Of a stretch of 64,000 nucleotides of DNA, positions 1-7,880 are shown one piece after another (position 1 is the first letter of the stretch; the number at the start of each line of letters is the position of its first letter). Under the pieces are notes generated by a model. It was not told the origin of the DNA. It made no database searches and saw nothing but the letters and a program-made list of their open reading frames with translations. The position numbers and the translations under genes were made by a program. Source of the DNA: Nocardioides cavernae. Its GTDB lineage: Bacteria > Actinomycetota > Actinomycetes > Propionibacteriales > Nocardioidaceae. Location of the stretch: the NCBI RefSeq assembly GCF_013410035.1, contig NZ_JACCBW010000004.1:62001-126000 (forward strand). The letters run 5' to 3'.

Positions 1-780
1 GCGACCGAACACGAAGTTGTCGCCGCCCTTGAAGCGGACCACCCGCTTGCCCGCGCGGGCGCGGTCGACGATGACCTGGTTGATGTGGTCCTGGGAGGCC
101 GACCGGCCGCGCGGCAGCTTGGCGACGTCGATCAGCTCGACGTGCGGGCCCAGCTCGTCGAGCAGCTCGCGGGGGGCGAGCCGGTCGGCGACGACGACGT
201 CCGCGCTCGCCAGCGCGTGGCGGGCCGCCACGGTCACCAGCTCCGGCTCCCCCGGCCCGCCTCCGACCAGGACGACGCCGGGCGTGCGGTCGAGCGCGTC
301 GGAGGCCGTGAGGTGCCCGTCGCGCAGGGCGGTGACGATGTCGTCGCGCAGGGCCGCGGACCGGCGCGGCTCGCGGTTGCCGAGTACGCCGACGGTGACG
401 CTGCCGTGGTGGCCGACGGCGGGCGTCCAGGCGGTGCCGCCGAGGGCGTCGTCCGCACGCACGCAGAAGGTGTGGCGCGCCTCGGCGGCGGCCACCACCC
501 GCGCGTTCACGTCGGCGTCGTCGGTGGCGGCGACGACGTACCACGCGCCGTCGAGGTCGGTCTCGGTGAAGTCGCGCAGCACCAGGGTGAGCTCGGACCC
601 GAGGCCCTCGATCGCGGGCGTCACCTCGGGGCTCACCACCGTGACGTCGGCACCGCTCGCGATGAGCGCCGGGACGCGGCGCTGGGCGACGTGGCCCCCG
701 CCGACCACGACCACCCTGCGGCCGGTGAGCACCAGCCCGGCGAGGTAGGGGTGGGGGTCCGGCGCAGTCGTGTCGGGCAT
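1..780 (-). CDS. cobA: Siroheme synthase / uroporphyrinogen-III C-methyltransferase, 3' end outside window
   Basis: The visible 260 N-terminal residues carry two domains. Residues about 18-110 are a precorrin-2 dehydrogenase-type NAD-binding domain with the glycine motif VVVGGGHVA. From about residue 165 a SAM-dependent uroporphyrinogen-III methyltransferase domain begins with VVLVGGGPGEPELVT and reaches KGGDNFVFGR at the window edge. Such fusions make precorrin-2 and oxidise it on the way to siroheme, the cofactor of sulfite and nitrite reductases. The ATG at 780 is the only good start, and a CAGAAT box lies 6 nt upstream of it, suggesting a leaderless transcript. The gene is divergent from the PEBP-like gene at 831. 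The remaining catalytic half cannot be seen, so whether chelatase activity is retained is unknown. Confidence 0.9.
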   Translation of the reverse strand, partial: MPDTTAPDPHPYLAGLVLTGRRVVVVGGGHVAQRRVPALIASGADVTVVSPEVTPAIEGLGSELTLVLRDFTETDLDGAWYVVAATDDADVNARVVAAAEARHTFCVRADDALGGTAWTPAVGHHGSVTVGVLGNREPRRSAALRDDIVTALRDGHLTASDALDRTPGVVLVGGGPGEPELVTVAARHALASADVVVADRLAPRELLDELGPHVELIDVAKLPRGRSASQDHINQVIVDRARAGKRVVRFKGGDNFVFGR

Positions 781-818
781 CCGGACATTCTGTCTGGCCC
801 GCACTTCCGGGCCGTCGC

Positions 819-824
819 TAGGTT
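819..824 (+). promoter_or_regulatory. -10 box of a leaderless promoter (PEBP-like gene)
   Basis: TAGGTT ends 6 nt before the ATG at 831, with no ribosome binding site between. This spacing puts the transcription start at or next to the start codon. Confidence 0.65.
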
Positions 825-830
825 CGAGGT

Positions 831-1352
831 ATGAGCATCGAGCGTCCCGTCAGCCCCGATCCCTACGACTACCTGCCCGCCACCGCCTCCTTCACCGTCA
901 CGAGCGAGGACGTCACCGACGGCGCGCCCCTCAAGGACGACCAGGTGGCCGACAAGGGCAACACCTCACCCCAGCTCAGCTGGTCGGGGGCGCCGGAGGG
1001 CACCCAGTCCTACGTCGTCACCTGCTTCGACCCGGACGCCCCGACGCCGAGCGGGTTCTGGCACTGGTGCCTCGTCGACGTGCCCGCGGACGTGACGTCG
1101 CTCGACACGGGTGCTGCGGCCGGGGAGCTGCCCGGCGCGGCGTTCCACGTGCGCAACGACGGCGGTGAGGCCGGCTTCATGGGTGCCGCGCCGCCGAAGG
1201 GCGACCAGGTCCACCGCTACTTCTTCGTGGTGCACGCCGTCCAGGAGGCGTCCCTCGGGGTCGACGCCGACGCCTCCCCCGCCGTGGTGTCGTTCAACCT
1301 GGCGTTCAAGACCCTGGGGCGCGCGATCATCCACGGGACCTACCAGCACTAG
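831..1352 (+). CDS. YbhB/YbcL family PEBP-like (Raf kinase inhibitor-like) protein
   Basis: This 173-residue protein belongs to the bacterial phosphatidylethanolamine-binding-protein family. It shows the ligand-pocket motif DPDAP at residues 67-71 followed by [11 protein letters not shown], and a second conserved segment around [13 protein letters not shown]. Length and layout match the family. Bacterial members are soluble and their ligands are mostly unknown, so no specific role can be given. It stands alone, divergent from the siroheme gene, and is followed by a strong terminator hairpin. A TAGGTT box 6 nt before the ATG suggests leaderless expression. Confidence 0.88.
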   Translation: MSIERPVSPDPYDYLPATASFTVTSEDVTDGAPLKDDQVADKGNTSPQLSWSGAPEGTQSYVVTCFDPDAPTPSGFWHWCLVDVPADVTSLDTGAAAGELPGAAFHVRNDGGEAGFMGAAPPKGDQVHRYFFVVHAVQEASLGVDADASPAVVSFNLAFKTLGRAIIHGTYQH

Positions 1353-1397
1353 GCGGCACCTGCGGCACAGGCGGCACACCCGTCCCACCACCCCCAC

Positions 1398-1444
1398 GAG
1401 CCTCGTGCTCTGGACCGAGAGGTCCAGACCACGGGGCTCTTTTT
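1398..1444 (+). terminator. Rho-independent terminator after the PEBP-like gene
   Basis: A 19-bp stem (left arm 1398-1416, right arm 1421-1439) with one G-T wobble and one mismatch closes on the tetraloop GAGA and runs straight into a T5 tract. It is the most classical intrinsic terminator in the window. Confidence 0.88.
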
Positions 1445-1669
1445 CGCGATTCGCCCCCCGCAGAAACCGTCAAGCCGTTTGGATTCCTACCGGACGGTTT
1501 CGAAGCTCTGCCCCAGAACCTTGACCAAACCCATGATGTACCGGGGATCTGGCCACGGGACTCGACAGTCAGCACACGTCGTGCGTATCTTCAATCGTAG
1601 TTTTTACAAAGATTGCCTCAAGATCCGTTCGCCCGTCGCGGTGCGGATCCCGCCCCCGGAGGAACCCCC
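1445..1669 (+). promoter_or_regulatory. Gene-free leader region upstream of the CAP-domain gene
   Basis: About 225 nt without a gene, visibly richer in A+T than its surroundings. An inverted repeat AAACCGTC (1465-1472) / GACGGTTT (1493-1500) could form a hairpin that competes with a CCGTTTGG / CCGGACGG pairing inside it. An AT-rich patch near 1592-1612 includes TAGTTT and could be a -10 region, leaving a leader of roughly 60 nt. I could not match it to a known riboswitch. Confidence 0.35.
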
Positions 1670-2197
1670 GTGCAGCACCTTCGACGCACCACCCGCCTCG
1701 CGGCGCTCGGCGCCGCGGCCGCGCTGCTGTGCGGTGTCCCCGGGACGGCCGAGGCTAAGACGTGGTCCAGGACCTGGTCCGTGCCCGCCGCCGTGTCCGT
1801 GAAGGACGCGTCCGACCTGAGCAACAGCGACCTCGAGGACGCGCTCATGGTCGAGATCAACGAGGCGCGCGCGGCCAACGGCCTCCGCAAGATCTGGAAC
1901 TTCGACGTGTGCACCGATGCCCTCGCCGAGCAGTGGGGCGAGCGCATCGCACGGACCGGTCGCTTCGAGCACCGCGACCAGGGCGAGATCATCCGCAGGT
2001 GTGACAACTCGTGGGCCGGCGAGACCCTCGTACGGGGCACGGCGCTCAGCCCCGGCGACATGGTCGACCTCTGGCTCGACTCCCCCGGCCACCGCGAGAT
2101 CATCCTCAGCCCGCGCGCCCGCCGCGCCGGCGTCGCCATCACCAACGACGGCCAGGGACGCACCATCGGGGTCGTCAACCTGGTCCGCCACGGCTGA
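1670..2197 (+). CDS. Secreted CAP-domain (SCP/PR1, YkwD-like) protein
   Basis: This 175-residue protein starts with a Sec signal peptide: basic LRRTTR, then a hydrophobic AALGAAAALLCGVPG core, with probable cleavage after AEA. The mature part is a CAP domain with the conserved positions RFEH, AGETLVRG and LWLDSPGHREIIL. Extracellular bacterial CAP proteins are generally of unknown function. The GTG at 1670 is chosen because GGAGGA lies 5 nt upstream and the signal peptide begins there; an upstream in-frame TTG at 1613 would add 19 residues with no signal-peptide character. It is preceded by a long AT-rich leader and followed by a GC-rich hairpin. Confidence 0.85.
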   Translation: MQHLRRTTRLAALGAAAALLCGVPGTAEAKTWSRTWSVPAAVSVKDASDLSNSDLEDALMVEINEARAANGLRKIWNFDVCTDALAEQWGERIARTGRFEHRDQGEIIRRCDNSWAGETLVRGTALSPGDMVDLWLDSPGHREIILSPRARRAGVAITNDGQGRTIGVVNLVRHG

Positions 2198-2239
2198 CCC
2201 GACGAGGCAGGTGCACGGCACCCCACGGGTGTGAGACGA

Positions 2240-2269
2240 TCCCCGGCCCCCTCGTGGGTGGGCCGGGGA
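2240..2269 (+). terminator. GC-rich hairpin between the CAP gene and the ABC exporter
   Basis: Ten-base perfect arms TCCCCGGCCC and GGGCCGGGGA around a 10-nt loop, with no T tract. It could end the CAP transcript or act as an attenuator for the exporter operon 25 nt downstream. Confidence 0.5.
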
Positions 2270-2294
2270 CGAACTCATGTCAGGGGGCTGTGCG

Positions 2295-3107
2295 ATGACG
2301 GGCGGTGGGACGCTGCACCTCGCCGTCGCGACGCGGGCGTTCCGGCGCTACTCCACCTACCGGGCGGCCACGCTCGCCGGCATCTTCACGAACTCGGTCT
2401 TCGGGGTCATCTACTCCTACGTCTACCTCGCCCTGTGGCGGGCGAACGAGACGGCGGGCGGCTACGACGCGCAGGACGCGGTGACGTACGTCTGGCTCGG
2501 TCAGGCGCTGCTGATGACCATCGCCCTCTGGGGCGGCGGGACCACCGACGACCTCGCCGAGCGGATCCGCACCGGCGACGTGGCGATCGACCTCTACCGC
2601 CCCGTGGGCCTGGTGGGGTGGTACCTCGCGAGCGACCTCGGCCGGGCGGCGTACCACCTCCTCACCCGCGGGCTCGCGCCGACGGTCATCGGTTTCGTCG
2701 TCTTCGGCATCGCCCTGCCCGACTCCCCCGTCGCTGCTGCGGCGTTCGCGGTGTCGGTCGTCCTCGCCGTCGTGGTGAGCTTCACGATCCGGTTCCTCGT
2801 CGCGAGCACCGCGTTCTGGCTGCTCGACCAGTCGGGAGTGAAGGTGATGAGCGGCGCGTTCGCGATCTTCTTCAGCGGGATGATGCTGCCGCTGGTCCTC
2901 TTCCCCGGCTGGCTCGGCACCGTCGCGAACGGCCTCCCGTGGGCCTCGTACCTCCAGGTGCCGGCCGACATCTGGCTCGGCAAGCACCTTGGAGCGGACC
3001 TCCTCGTCGCGCTGGGCTTCCAGCTCGGCTGGGCCGTGCTCCTGCTCGCCGCCTGCCGGGGCGTGGTGCGCCTCGCGACCCGCAAGGTGGTGGTCCAGGG
3101 TGGCTGA
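2295..3107 (+). CDS. ABC-2 type exporter permease, subunit 1
   Basis: This integral membrane protein of 270 residues has about six hydrophobic segments (for example around TLAGIFTNSVFGVIYSYVYL and AAAAFAVSVVLAVVVSF). It is the first of two dissimilar permeases followed by a dedicated ATPase, the layout of the COG4587/COG3694/COG4586 exporter family whose known cyanobacterial example exports viologens. The ATG at 2295 is preferred over 2277 because AGGGGG precedes it at good spacing. The stop overlaps the start of the next permease by 8 nt, indicating translational coupling. Substrate unknown. Confidence 0.8.
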   Translation: MTGGGTLHLAVATRAFRRYSTYRAATLAGIFTNSVFGVIYSYVYLALWRANETAGGYDAQDAVTYVWLGQALLMTIALWGGGTTDDLAERIRTGDVAIDLYRPVGLVGWYLASDLGRAAYHLLTRGLAPTVIGFVVFGIALPDSPVAAAAFAVSVVLAVVVSFTIRFLVASTAFWLLDQSGVKVMSGAFAIFFSGMMLPLVLFPGWLGTVANGLPWASYLQVPADIWLGKHLGADLLVALGFQLGWAVLLLAACRGVVRLATRKVVVQGG

Positions 3108-3924
3108 TGCGCCCTCCGTCGCCTCGCCCGCGCAGCACCTGCGCACCTACGGGCAGATCGCCTGGTTGTGGATCCGCGCCGCGTGGCAGTACCCCACCTC
3201 GTTCGTGCTGCTCGCCGTCGGCAACGGCCTGATCACCGGGCTCGACTTCGTGGGGCTGTGGATCATGTTCGCCCACCTGCGCGACCTGGCCGGCTTCTCG
3301 CTGCACGAGGTGGCCCTGCTGTACGGCAGCGCCTCGCTGGCCCTGGCGCTCGCCGACACCGCGATCGGGAGCGTCGAGCGCATCGGCACCTACATCCGCA
3401 CCGGTCGCCTCGACCAGATGATGACGAAGCCGGTCCCGCTGCTGGTGCAGGTGTGCGCCGACCAGTTCACGCTGCGCCGGCTCGGCCGGCTCACGCAGGC
3501 CGCCGTCGTGTTCGGCTGGGCCTGCTCCTTCGTCGACTGGACCCCGCTGCGGGTCGTCGTGGCGGTGTCCATGCTCCTCAGCGGCGCGCTGGTGTTCTTC
3601 GGGCTCTTCGTCGGCTTCTCCTGCATCCAGTTCTGGACCACGGACGCCACCGAGTTCGCCAACGCCTTCACCTACGGCGGCGCCACCGTCACCCAGTACC
3701 CCCTCAGCATCTTCCCGCGGGAGGTGCTGGTCGGGCTGACGTTCGTCGTCCCGGTCGCGTTCGTCAACTGGTACCCCTGTCTCTACCTCCTCGGCCGCAC
3801 CGACCCCTTCGGACTGCCGCAGGCGCTCCAGTTCGCCTCGCCCGTGGCCGGCGCGCTCACGATGGGCGCGGCGCTGCTGGTGTGGCGCACCGGCGTCCGC
3901 CACTACACCTCGACCGGGAGCTGA
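3100..3924 (+). CDS. ABC-2 type exporter permease, subunit 2
   Basis: This 274-residue protein has six predicted membrane spans and resembles the partner permease of viologen-exporter-like systems. It contains the loop SIFPREVLVGLTFVVPVAFVNWYP that is typical of this family. The GTG at 3100 lies inside the end of the first permease gene (8-nt overlap), and the ATPase gene starts 2 nt after its stop, so the three genes form one operon. The two permeases probably form a heterodimeric channel in the cytoplasmic membrane. Confidence 0.8.
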   Translation: MADAPSVASPAQHLRTYGQIAWLWIRAAWQYPTSFVLLAVGNGLITGLDFVGLWIMFAHLRDLAGFSLHEVALLYGSASLALALADTAIGSVERIGTYIRTGRLDQMMTKPVPLLVQVCADQFTLRRLGRLTQAAVVFGWACSFVDWTPLRVVVAVSMLLSGALVFFGLFVGFSCIQFWTTDATEFANAFTYGGATVTQYPLSIFPREVLVGLTFVVPVAFVNWYPCLYLLGRTDPFGLPQALQFASPVAGALTMGAALLVWRTGVRHYTSTGS

Positions 3925-3925
3925 C

Positions 3926-4900
3926 ATGGCCGCCGACCCGTCCCAGCCCCTGATCGACGTGCGCGACCTCGAGCGCACCTTCGACGTGCGCCGCAGGGTC
4001 GAGGGCCGCCGTGGGCGGCTGCGCGAGTCCGTGCGCGCCGTGCACGACCTGACGTTCTCCGTCGACGCCGGGGAGATGGTGGGCTACATCGGTCCCAACG
4101 GCGCCGGGAAGTCCACGACGATCAAGATGCTCACCGGCATCCTGGTCCCCACCGGCGGCCGCGTCTCGGTCGCCGGTCTCGACCCCAGCCGCGACCGGGT
4201 CCCGCTCGCGCGGCGGATCGGTGTGGTCTTCGGCCAGCGCTCCACGCTCTGGTGGGACCTGCCGCTGCGGGACTCCTTCGACCTGCTCCAGAAGATGTAC
4301 CGGATCGCCCCGGCGCGCTACCGGGAGAACCTGGACCGCTTCGTCGACCTGCTCGACCTCGGCGCCCAGCTCGACACCCCCGTGCGCCAGCTCAGCCTGG
4401 GCCAGCGGATGCGCGGCGACATCACCGCGGCACTGCTCCACGACCCCGAGGTGCTCTACCTGGACGAGCCCACGATCGGGCTCGACGTGGTGAGCAAGGG
4501 TCGCCTCCGCGAGTTCCTCCGGGCACTCAACGCGGAGCGCGGCACCACCCTGCTGCTCACGACGCACGACCTCCAGGACATCGAGGCGCTGTGCGACCGG
4601 GTCATCGTCATCGACCACGGCACCTCCGTCTACGACGGGTCCCTGGCGGGGCTTCACGCCGAGGGCGGGTCGTCGCGCACGCTCGTGGTCGACCTGGTCG
4701 ACGAGGCGCCGCCCATCGTCGTCCCCGGCGCGTCCGTGCGACGGGTCGAGGGGCCGCGCCAGTGGCTGTCCTTCCCCGCCGACGCGAGCGCCGCGCCGGT
4801 GGTCGCCGCCGTCGCCGCGGCGTACGACGTCGCGGACCTCTCGATCCAGGAGCCCGACATCGAGGACGTGATCCGTGAGCTCTACTCGCGCGGCGGGTGA
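3926..4900 (+). CDS. ABC exporter ATP-binding protein (COG4586-like)
   Basis: This 324-residue ATPase energises the two permeases upstream. Visible motifs are Walker A GPNGAGKS (residues 56-63), the signature LSLGQ, Walker B VLYLDEPT and the switch histidine in LLLTTHD. An insertion of basic residues (RRRVEGRRGRLRES) after the first strand, and the segment FGQRSTLWWDLP in place of a plain Q-loop, are hallmarks of this exporter subfamily. A C-terminal domain of about 75 residues ends in EPDIEDVIRELYSRGG, also typical of ABC-2 drug-exporter ATPases. The gene ends at a hairpin shared with the convergent phosphatase gene. Confidence 0.88.
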   Translation: MAADPSQPLIDVRDLERTFDVRRRVEGRRGRLRESVRAVHDLTFSVDAGEMVGYIGPNGAGKSTTIKMLTGILVPTGGRVSVAGLDPSRDRVPLARRIGVVFGQRSTLWWDLPLRDSFDLLQKMYRIAPARYRENLDRFVDLLDLGAQLDTPVRQLSLGQRMRGDITAALLHDPEVLYLDEPTIGLDVVSKGRLREFLRALNAERGTTLLLTTHDLQDIEALCDRVIVIDHGTSVYDGSLAGLHAEGGSSRTLVVDLVDEAPPIVVPGASVRRVEGPRQWLSFPADASAAPVVAAVAAAYDVADLSIQEPDIEDVIRELYSRGG

Positions 4901-4926
4901 GCGCCCCGGGGTCGGGGCCGGGGCTC
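4899..4926. terminator. Hairpin between convergent exporter and phosphatase genes
   Basis: GC-rich inverted repeat (GAGC-CCCGG against CCGGGGCTC with a 2-nt bulge) spanning the stop codons of both converging genes. It may serve both strands; there is no T tract. Confidence 0.4.
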
Positions 4927-6079
4927 AGACGCTGCCGAGGCTCCGCGCGCGCTCGGCGTCGATCTCGGGCGAGGTGAGCGGCTGGCGCTCGAGGACCAGC
5001 ATGGCGCGGTCGTCGTCACCACGGGCGACCTTCTTGAGCACGCGGCGCGGCAGTCCGGTGAAGCCCCGCGCGTCGACCGCCCGGAGCGCCTCGGTGCGCA
5101 GCCAGTCGATGCCCGCGTCGAGGTCCTTGTCCGCCGACTCGATGACGCCGTCGGTGTAGAACATCAGCGCCTCGCCGGGCTGCAGGCGTCCGGTGCTGGG
5201 GGTGAAGTCGGCGTCGTCGATCACGCCGAGCGCCATGCCCCGTGCGTTGTCGACCGACCAGCCCCGCTCGCCGAGGTGCCAGTGCAGCGCCGGCGGGTGA
5301 CCCGCGCTGGTGATCGTGTAGTCGCCCGTCACCAGGTCCACCTTGACGTGCACGGCCGTGGCCAGCGACTCCTCCGACTCCTGGCGCAGCAGGAACGCGT
5401 TGGCCGCGGCCATCAGCTGGGCGGGCGGCAGCGCCCCGATCAGGCCGCCCAGCGCGCCTGCGAACTGGAGGGCCTGCGGCCCCACGGCGGTGCCCTTGCC
5501 ACACACGTCGACCAGCGCCATCTCCAGCCAGCGCCTCTCGCGCAGGTCGGCGACGAGGAAGTCACCGGCATAGCTCGGCCCGTTGGCGGTGAGGGTCGCC
5601 GACTGCGTACGCCAGCCCGTGGGCAGCTCCGGGACGACCCCCTGCCGCTGCAGGCGGTCGCGCAGCTGGGTCAGCACGGCCTCGCTGAGCGCCATGGGCA
5701 GGCCCGAGCGCTGGCGGCTCGACTGGTAGATCGCCAGCAGCAGCGCGAGCCCGAAGATCGTCATGGCCGACTCGCGGCTCGCCGGGACGTAGTCCGACTC
5801 CATCGACGTCCACACCGCGATCGCGGCCAGCACGACCGCCAGGAGCACGAGCGGGACGAAGCGCAGGAGCATCGTGCCGACCATGAGGAACAGGAACCAC
5901 ATGGCGATCGGGACGACCACCTCGACGAGGGCACCGAGCAGCGTGGTCAGCCCCACCATGACGACCAGCACCCCCAGCAGGAACGCCTGGCTCCCGCGCG
6001 ATCCGGTCCGCCAGCCGTCGACGCGCTGCTGGACGTACGACGCGACTCCGCGCACGACGGACCCCACAGCACTCGACAC
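4925..6079 (-). CDS. Membrane-anchored PP2C/SpoIIE-type serine/threonine phosphatase
   Basis: The 384-residue protein has three or four membrane helices at about residues 30-90 and one near 103-119, then a SpoIIE-like PP2C phosphatase domain to the C terminus. Metal-binding aspartates are visible in GDFLVAD, DVCGKG and FYTDGVIES, and AGHPPALHWH is also characteristic. Such phosphatases usually act on anti-anti-sigma proteins, but no anti-sigma gene is nearby. The GTG at 6079 is chosen because a TACCCT box sits 6 nt upstream; the longer ORF would run into the divergent hydrolase gene. A GGTCT-cgac-AGACC inverted repeat (6092-6105) between the two promoters is a possible operator. Confidence 0.85.
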   Translation of the reverse strand: MSSAVGSVVRGVASYVQQRVDGWRTGSRGSQAFLLGVLVVMVGLTTLLGALVEVVVPIAMWFLFLMVGTMLLRFVPLVLLAVVLAAIAVWTSMESDYVPASRESAMTIFGLALLLAIYQSSRQRSGLPMALSEAVLTQLRDRLQRQGVVPELPTGWRTQSATLTANGPSYAGDFLVADLRERRWLEMALVDVCGKGTAVGPQALQFAGALGGLIGALPPAQLMAAANAFLLRQESEESLATAVHVKVDLVTGDYTITSAGHPPALHWHLGERGWSVDNARGMALGVIDDADFTPSTGRLQPGEALMFYTDGVIESADKDLDAGIDWLRTEALRAVDARGFTGLPRRVLKKVARGDDDRAMLVLERQPLTSPEIDAERARSLGSV

Positions 6080-6085
6080 GGCGAA

Positions 6086-6091
6086 AGGGTA
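6086..6091 (-). promoter_or_regulatory. -10 box of a leaderless promoter (PP2C phosphatase)
   Basis: On the minus strand TACCCT ends 6 nt before the GTG at 6079. It lies back to back with the hydrolase promoter, and an inverted repeat at 6092-6105 sits next to it. Confidence 0.55.
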
Positions 6092-6143
6092 GGTCTCGAC
6101 AGACCTTGCCCGAGGCCGAACCGGGAAAGTGAGACCTGATGGA

Positions 6144-6149
6144 TAGGGT
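6144..6149 (+). promoter_or_regulatory. -10 box of a leaderless promoter (alpha/beta hydrolase)
   Basis: TAGGGT ends 6 nt before the ATG at 6156 and no ribosome binding site intervenes. Confidence 0.65.
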
Positions 6150-6155
6150 CGCGCC

Positions 6156-7175
6156 ATGCCGCTGGTCCCGCTCCAGGCCGACATCCTCGGGCCCGACTAC
6201 CGGGTGGAGACGATCTCGCTCCCGCCCGACACCGAGGGTCCGGTCGTCGCCACCCTCGTCACGCTCGAGCCCGAGCGGTCCAACGGACGCGCCGTCCTCC
6301 ACGTGCACGGCTTCGCCGACTACTTCTTCCACACCGAGTACGCCGAGTGGTGGGCCGCACGCGGCTACACCTTCTACGCCCTCGACCTGCGCAAGTACGG
6401 CCGGTCCATCCGCGCGCACCAGACGCCCAACTACGTCGCCGACCTCGGCGAGTACCACGCCGAGATCGACCTCGCGTGGTGGCGCATCACCCAGCGCGAC
6501 GGGCACCGCGAGGTCGTCGCCTCCGGCCACAGCACCGGCGGGCTCACGGTCCCCCTCTGGGTCCACGAGCGACGACCCGCCGAGCTCGTGGCGATGGTGC
6601 TCAACTCGCCGTGGTTCGACATGCAGGGGCCGGCGTGGCTGCGCAGCCCCGCGGCCCGCGTCGCCATCGAGCGCATCGGGACCAGCCGACCCCTGCAACA
6701 GATCCCGCGCCGGATCAACGGCGTCTACGGCCGTTCCCTGCACCGCGACCACGGCGGCGAGTGGGACTACGACCTCGACTGGAAGCCGCTGGAGTCCCGT
6801 CCCGTCTACGTCGGGTGGCTCCGCGCCATCCGCCGGGGCCACGCGATGCTGCACGACGGGCTCGACATCGGCGTACCGACCCTGGTGCTGTCCTCGGCGC
6901 GCTCGTGGTTCGGCGCGCAGACGGACGAGACCGCCGCCACCCACGACATCGTCCTCGACGTGCAGCAGATCCGGCACTGGGCGTCGTCGGTGGGACGCCA
7001 CGTCACGTCCGTGGCGATCGAGGGGGCGATGCACGACGTGGTGCTGTCGCGACCCGGGCCGCGGGCGCAGGCGTACGCCGCGATGAGCACGTGGCTCGAC
7101 GCGTGGGTGCCCCGACCCTCAGGCGAGCAGGACGACGAGGGCGGCGACGCCGACCACGGCGATCACCGCGCGTAG
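6156..7175 (+). CDS. Alpha/beta hydrolase (serine aminopeptidase S33 / monoacylglycerol-lipase-like)
   Basis: This 339-residue soluble hydrolase carries the oxyanion motif HVHGFADYFFH, the nucleophile elbow GHSTGG (Ser about residue 126) and a late histidine in EGAMHDVVLS. The fold resembles S33 peptidases and monoglyceride lipases, and the real substrate cannot be inferred. No signal peptide is visible. The last 57 nt overlap the convergent TauE gene, so the acidic tail GEQDDEGGDADHGDHRA is encoded on DNA that also encodes the TauE C terminus. Expression appears leaderless. Confidence 0.85.
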   Translation: MPLVPLQADILGPDYRVETISLPPDTEGPVVATLVTLEPERSNGRAVLHVHGFADYFFHTEYAEWWAARGYTFYALDLRKYGRSIRAHQTPNYVADLGEYHAEIDLAWWRITQRDGHREVVASGHSTGGLTVPLWVHERRPAELVAMVLNSPWFDMQGPAWLRSPAARVAIERIGTSRPLQQIPRRINGVYGRSLHRDHGGEWDYDLDWKPLESRPVYVGWLRAIRRGHAMLHDGLDIGVPTLVLSSARSWFGAQTDETAATHDIVLDVQQIRHWASSVGRHVTSVAIEGAMHDVVLSRPGPRAQAYAAMSTWLDAWVPRPSGEQDDEGGDADHGDHRA

Positions 7176-7880
7176 CAGCGTGGGCGGCAGGCGCCGCCCG
7201 ACTCCGGCGCCGATCTGGCCGCCCACCACCGAGCCGAGGGCGATGAGCCCGGCGACCACCCAGTCGATGTCGGCGACCGCGATGAAGACCAGCGCGGCCA
7301 CGGCGTTGACCAGGAGGGCGAGCACGTTCTTGGTGGCCGTGTGGCGCTGCATCGAGTCGGCCACGCCGATGCCGAGGATGGCCATCAGCAGGACGCCCTG
7401 GGCGGCCCCGAAGTAGCCGCCGTAGACGCCCGCCGCCGCGACGGCCGGCCAGACCCACCACACACCGTGGTCCGGGATGCCGCCGCGCGCCTCGGCCCGG
7501 GCCGCGACCGAGCGCTGGATGCGCGGCCCGAGGAGCACCAGCACCACGCCGAGGGCGATCAGTGCCGGGACGATGGCGTCGAACGCCGACGACGGGAGCC
7601 ACAGCAGGAGCAGTGCCCCGACGATGCCGCCGAGCAGCGAGGCCACGCCGAGGCGCAGCACGCGCGAGCGCTGGCCCGCGAGCTCGCGTCGGTAGCCGAA
7701 GACCCCGGACATGCTGCCCGGCACGAGGCCGACGGTGTTGCTGACGTTGGCCGTGACCGGAGGTACGCCGAACGCGAGGAGGGTCGGGAACGTGATCAGC
7801 GTTCCCGACCCCACCACGGTGTTGATGGTGCCGGCGGCCACCCCCGCGAGGGTGATCAGCACGGCTTCTGCGGGACTCAC
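7119..7880 (-). CDS. Sulfite exporter TauE/SafE family membrane protein
   Basis: The 253-residue protein has seven or eight hydrophobic segments and the two family half-repeats, GTINTVVGSGTLITFPTLL and GGYFGAAQGVLLMAILG. Members export small organic or sulfur anions such as sulfite or sulfoacetate; the substrate here is unknown. Its GTG start overlaps the stop of the SPFH gene by 3-4 nt (GTGA), so it is translationally coupled to it. The 3' end overlaps the convergent hydrolase gene by 57 nt. Confidence 0.88.
   Translation of the reverse strand: MSPAEAVLITLAGVAAGTINTVVGSGTLITFPTLLAFGVPPVTANVSNTVGLVPGSMSGVFGYRRELAGQRSRVLRLGVASLLGGIVGALLLLWLPSSAFDAIVPALIALGVVLVLLGPRIQRSVAARAEARGGIPDHGVWWVWPAVAAAGVYGGYFGAAQGVLLMAILGIGVADSMQRHTATKNVLALLVNAVAALVFIAVADIDWVVAGLIALGSVVGGQIGAGVGRRLPPTLLRAVIAVVGVAALVVLLA

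Noticed and set aside
1613..1669. Start of the CAP-domain gene at the TTG 1613
   Set aside because: The extra 19 residues carry no signal-peptide features, and GGAGGA sits correctly for the GTG at 1670.
1445..1669. A c-di-AMP (ydaO-type) or other known riboswitch
   Set aside because: I could not find the conserved core sequences of the classes I know, so only a structured leader is claimed.
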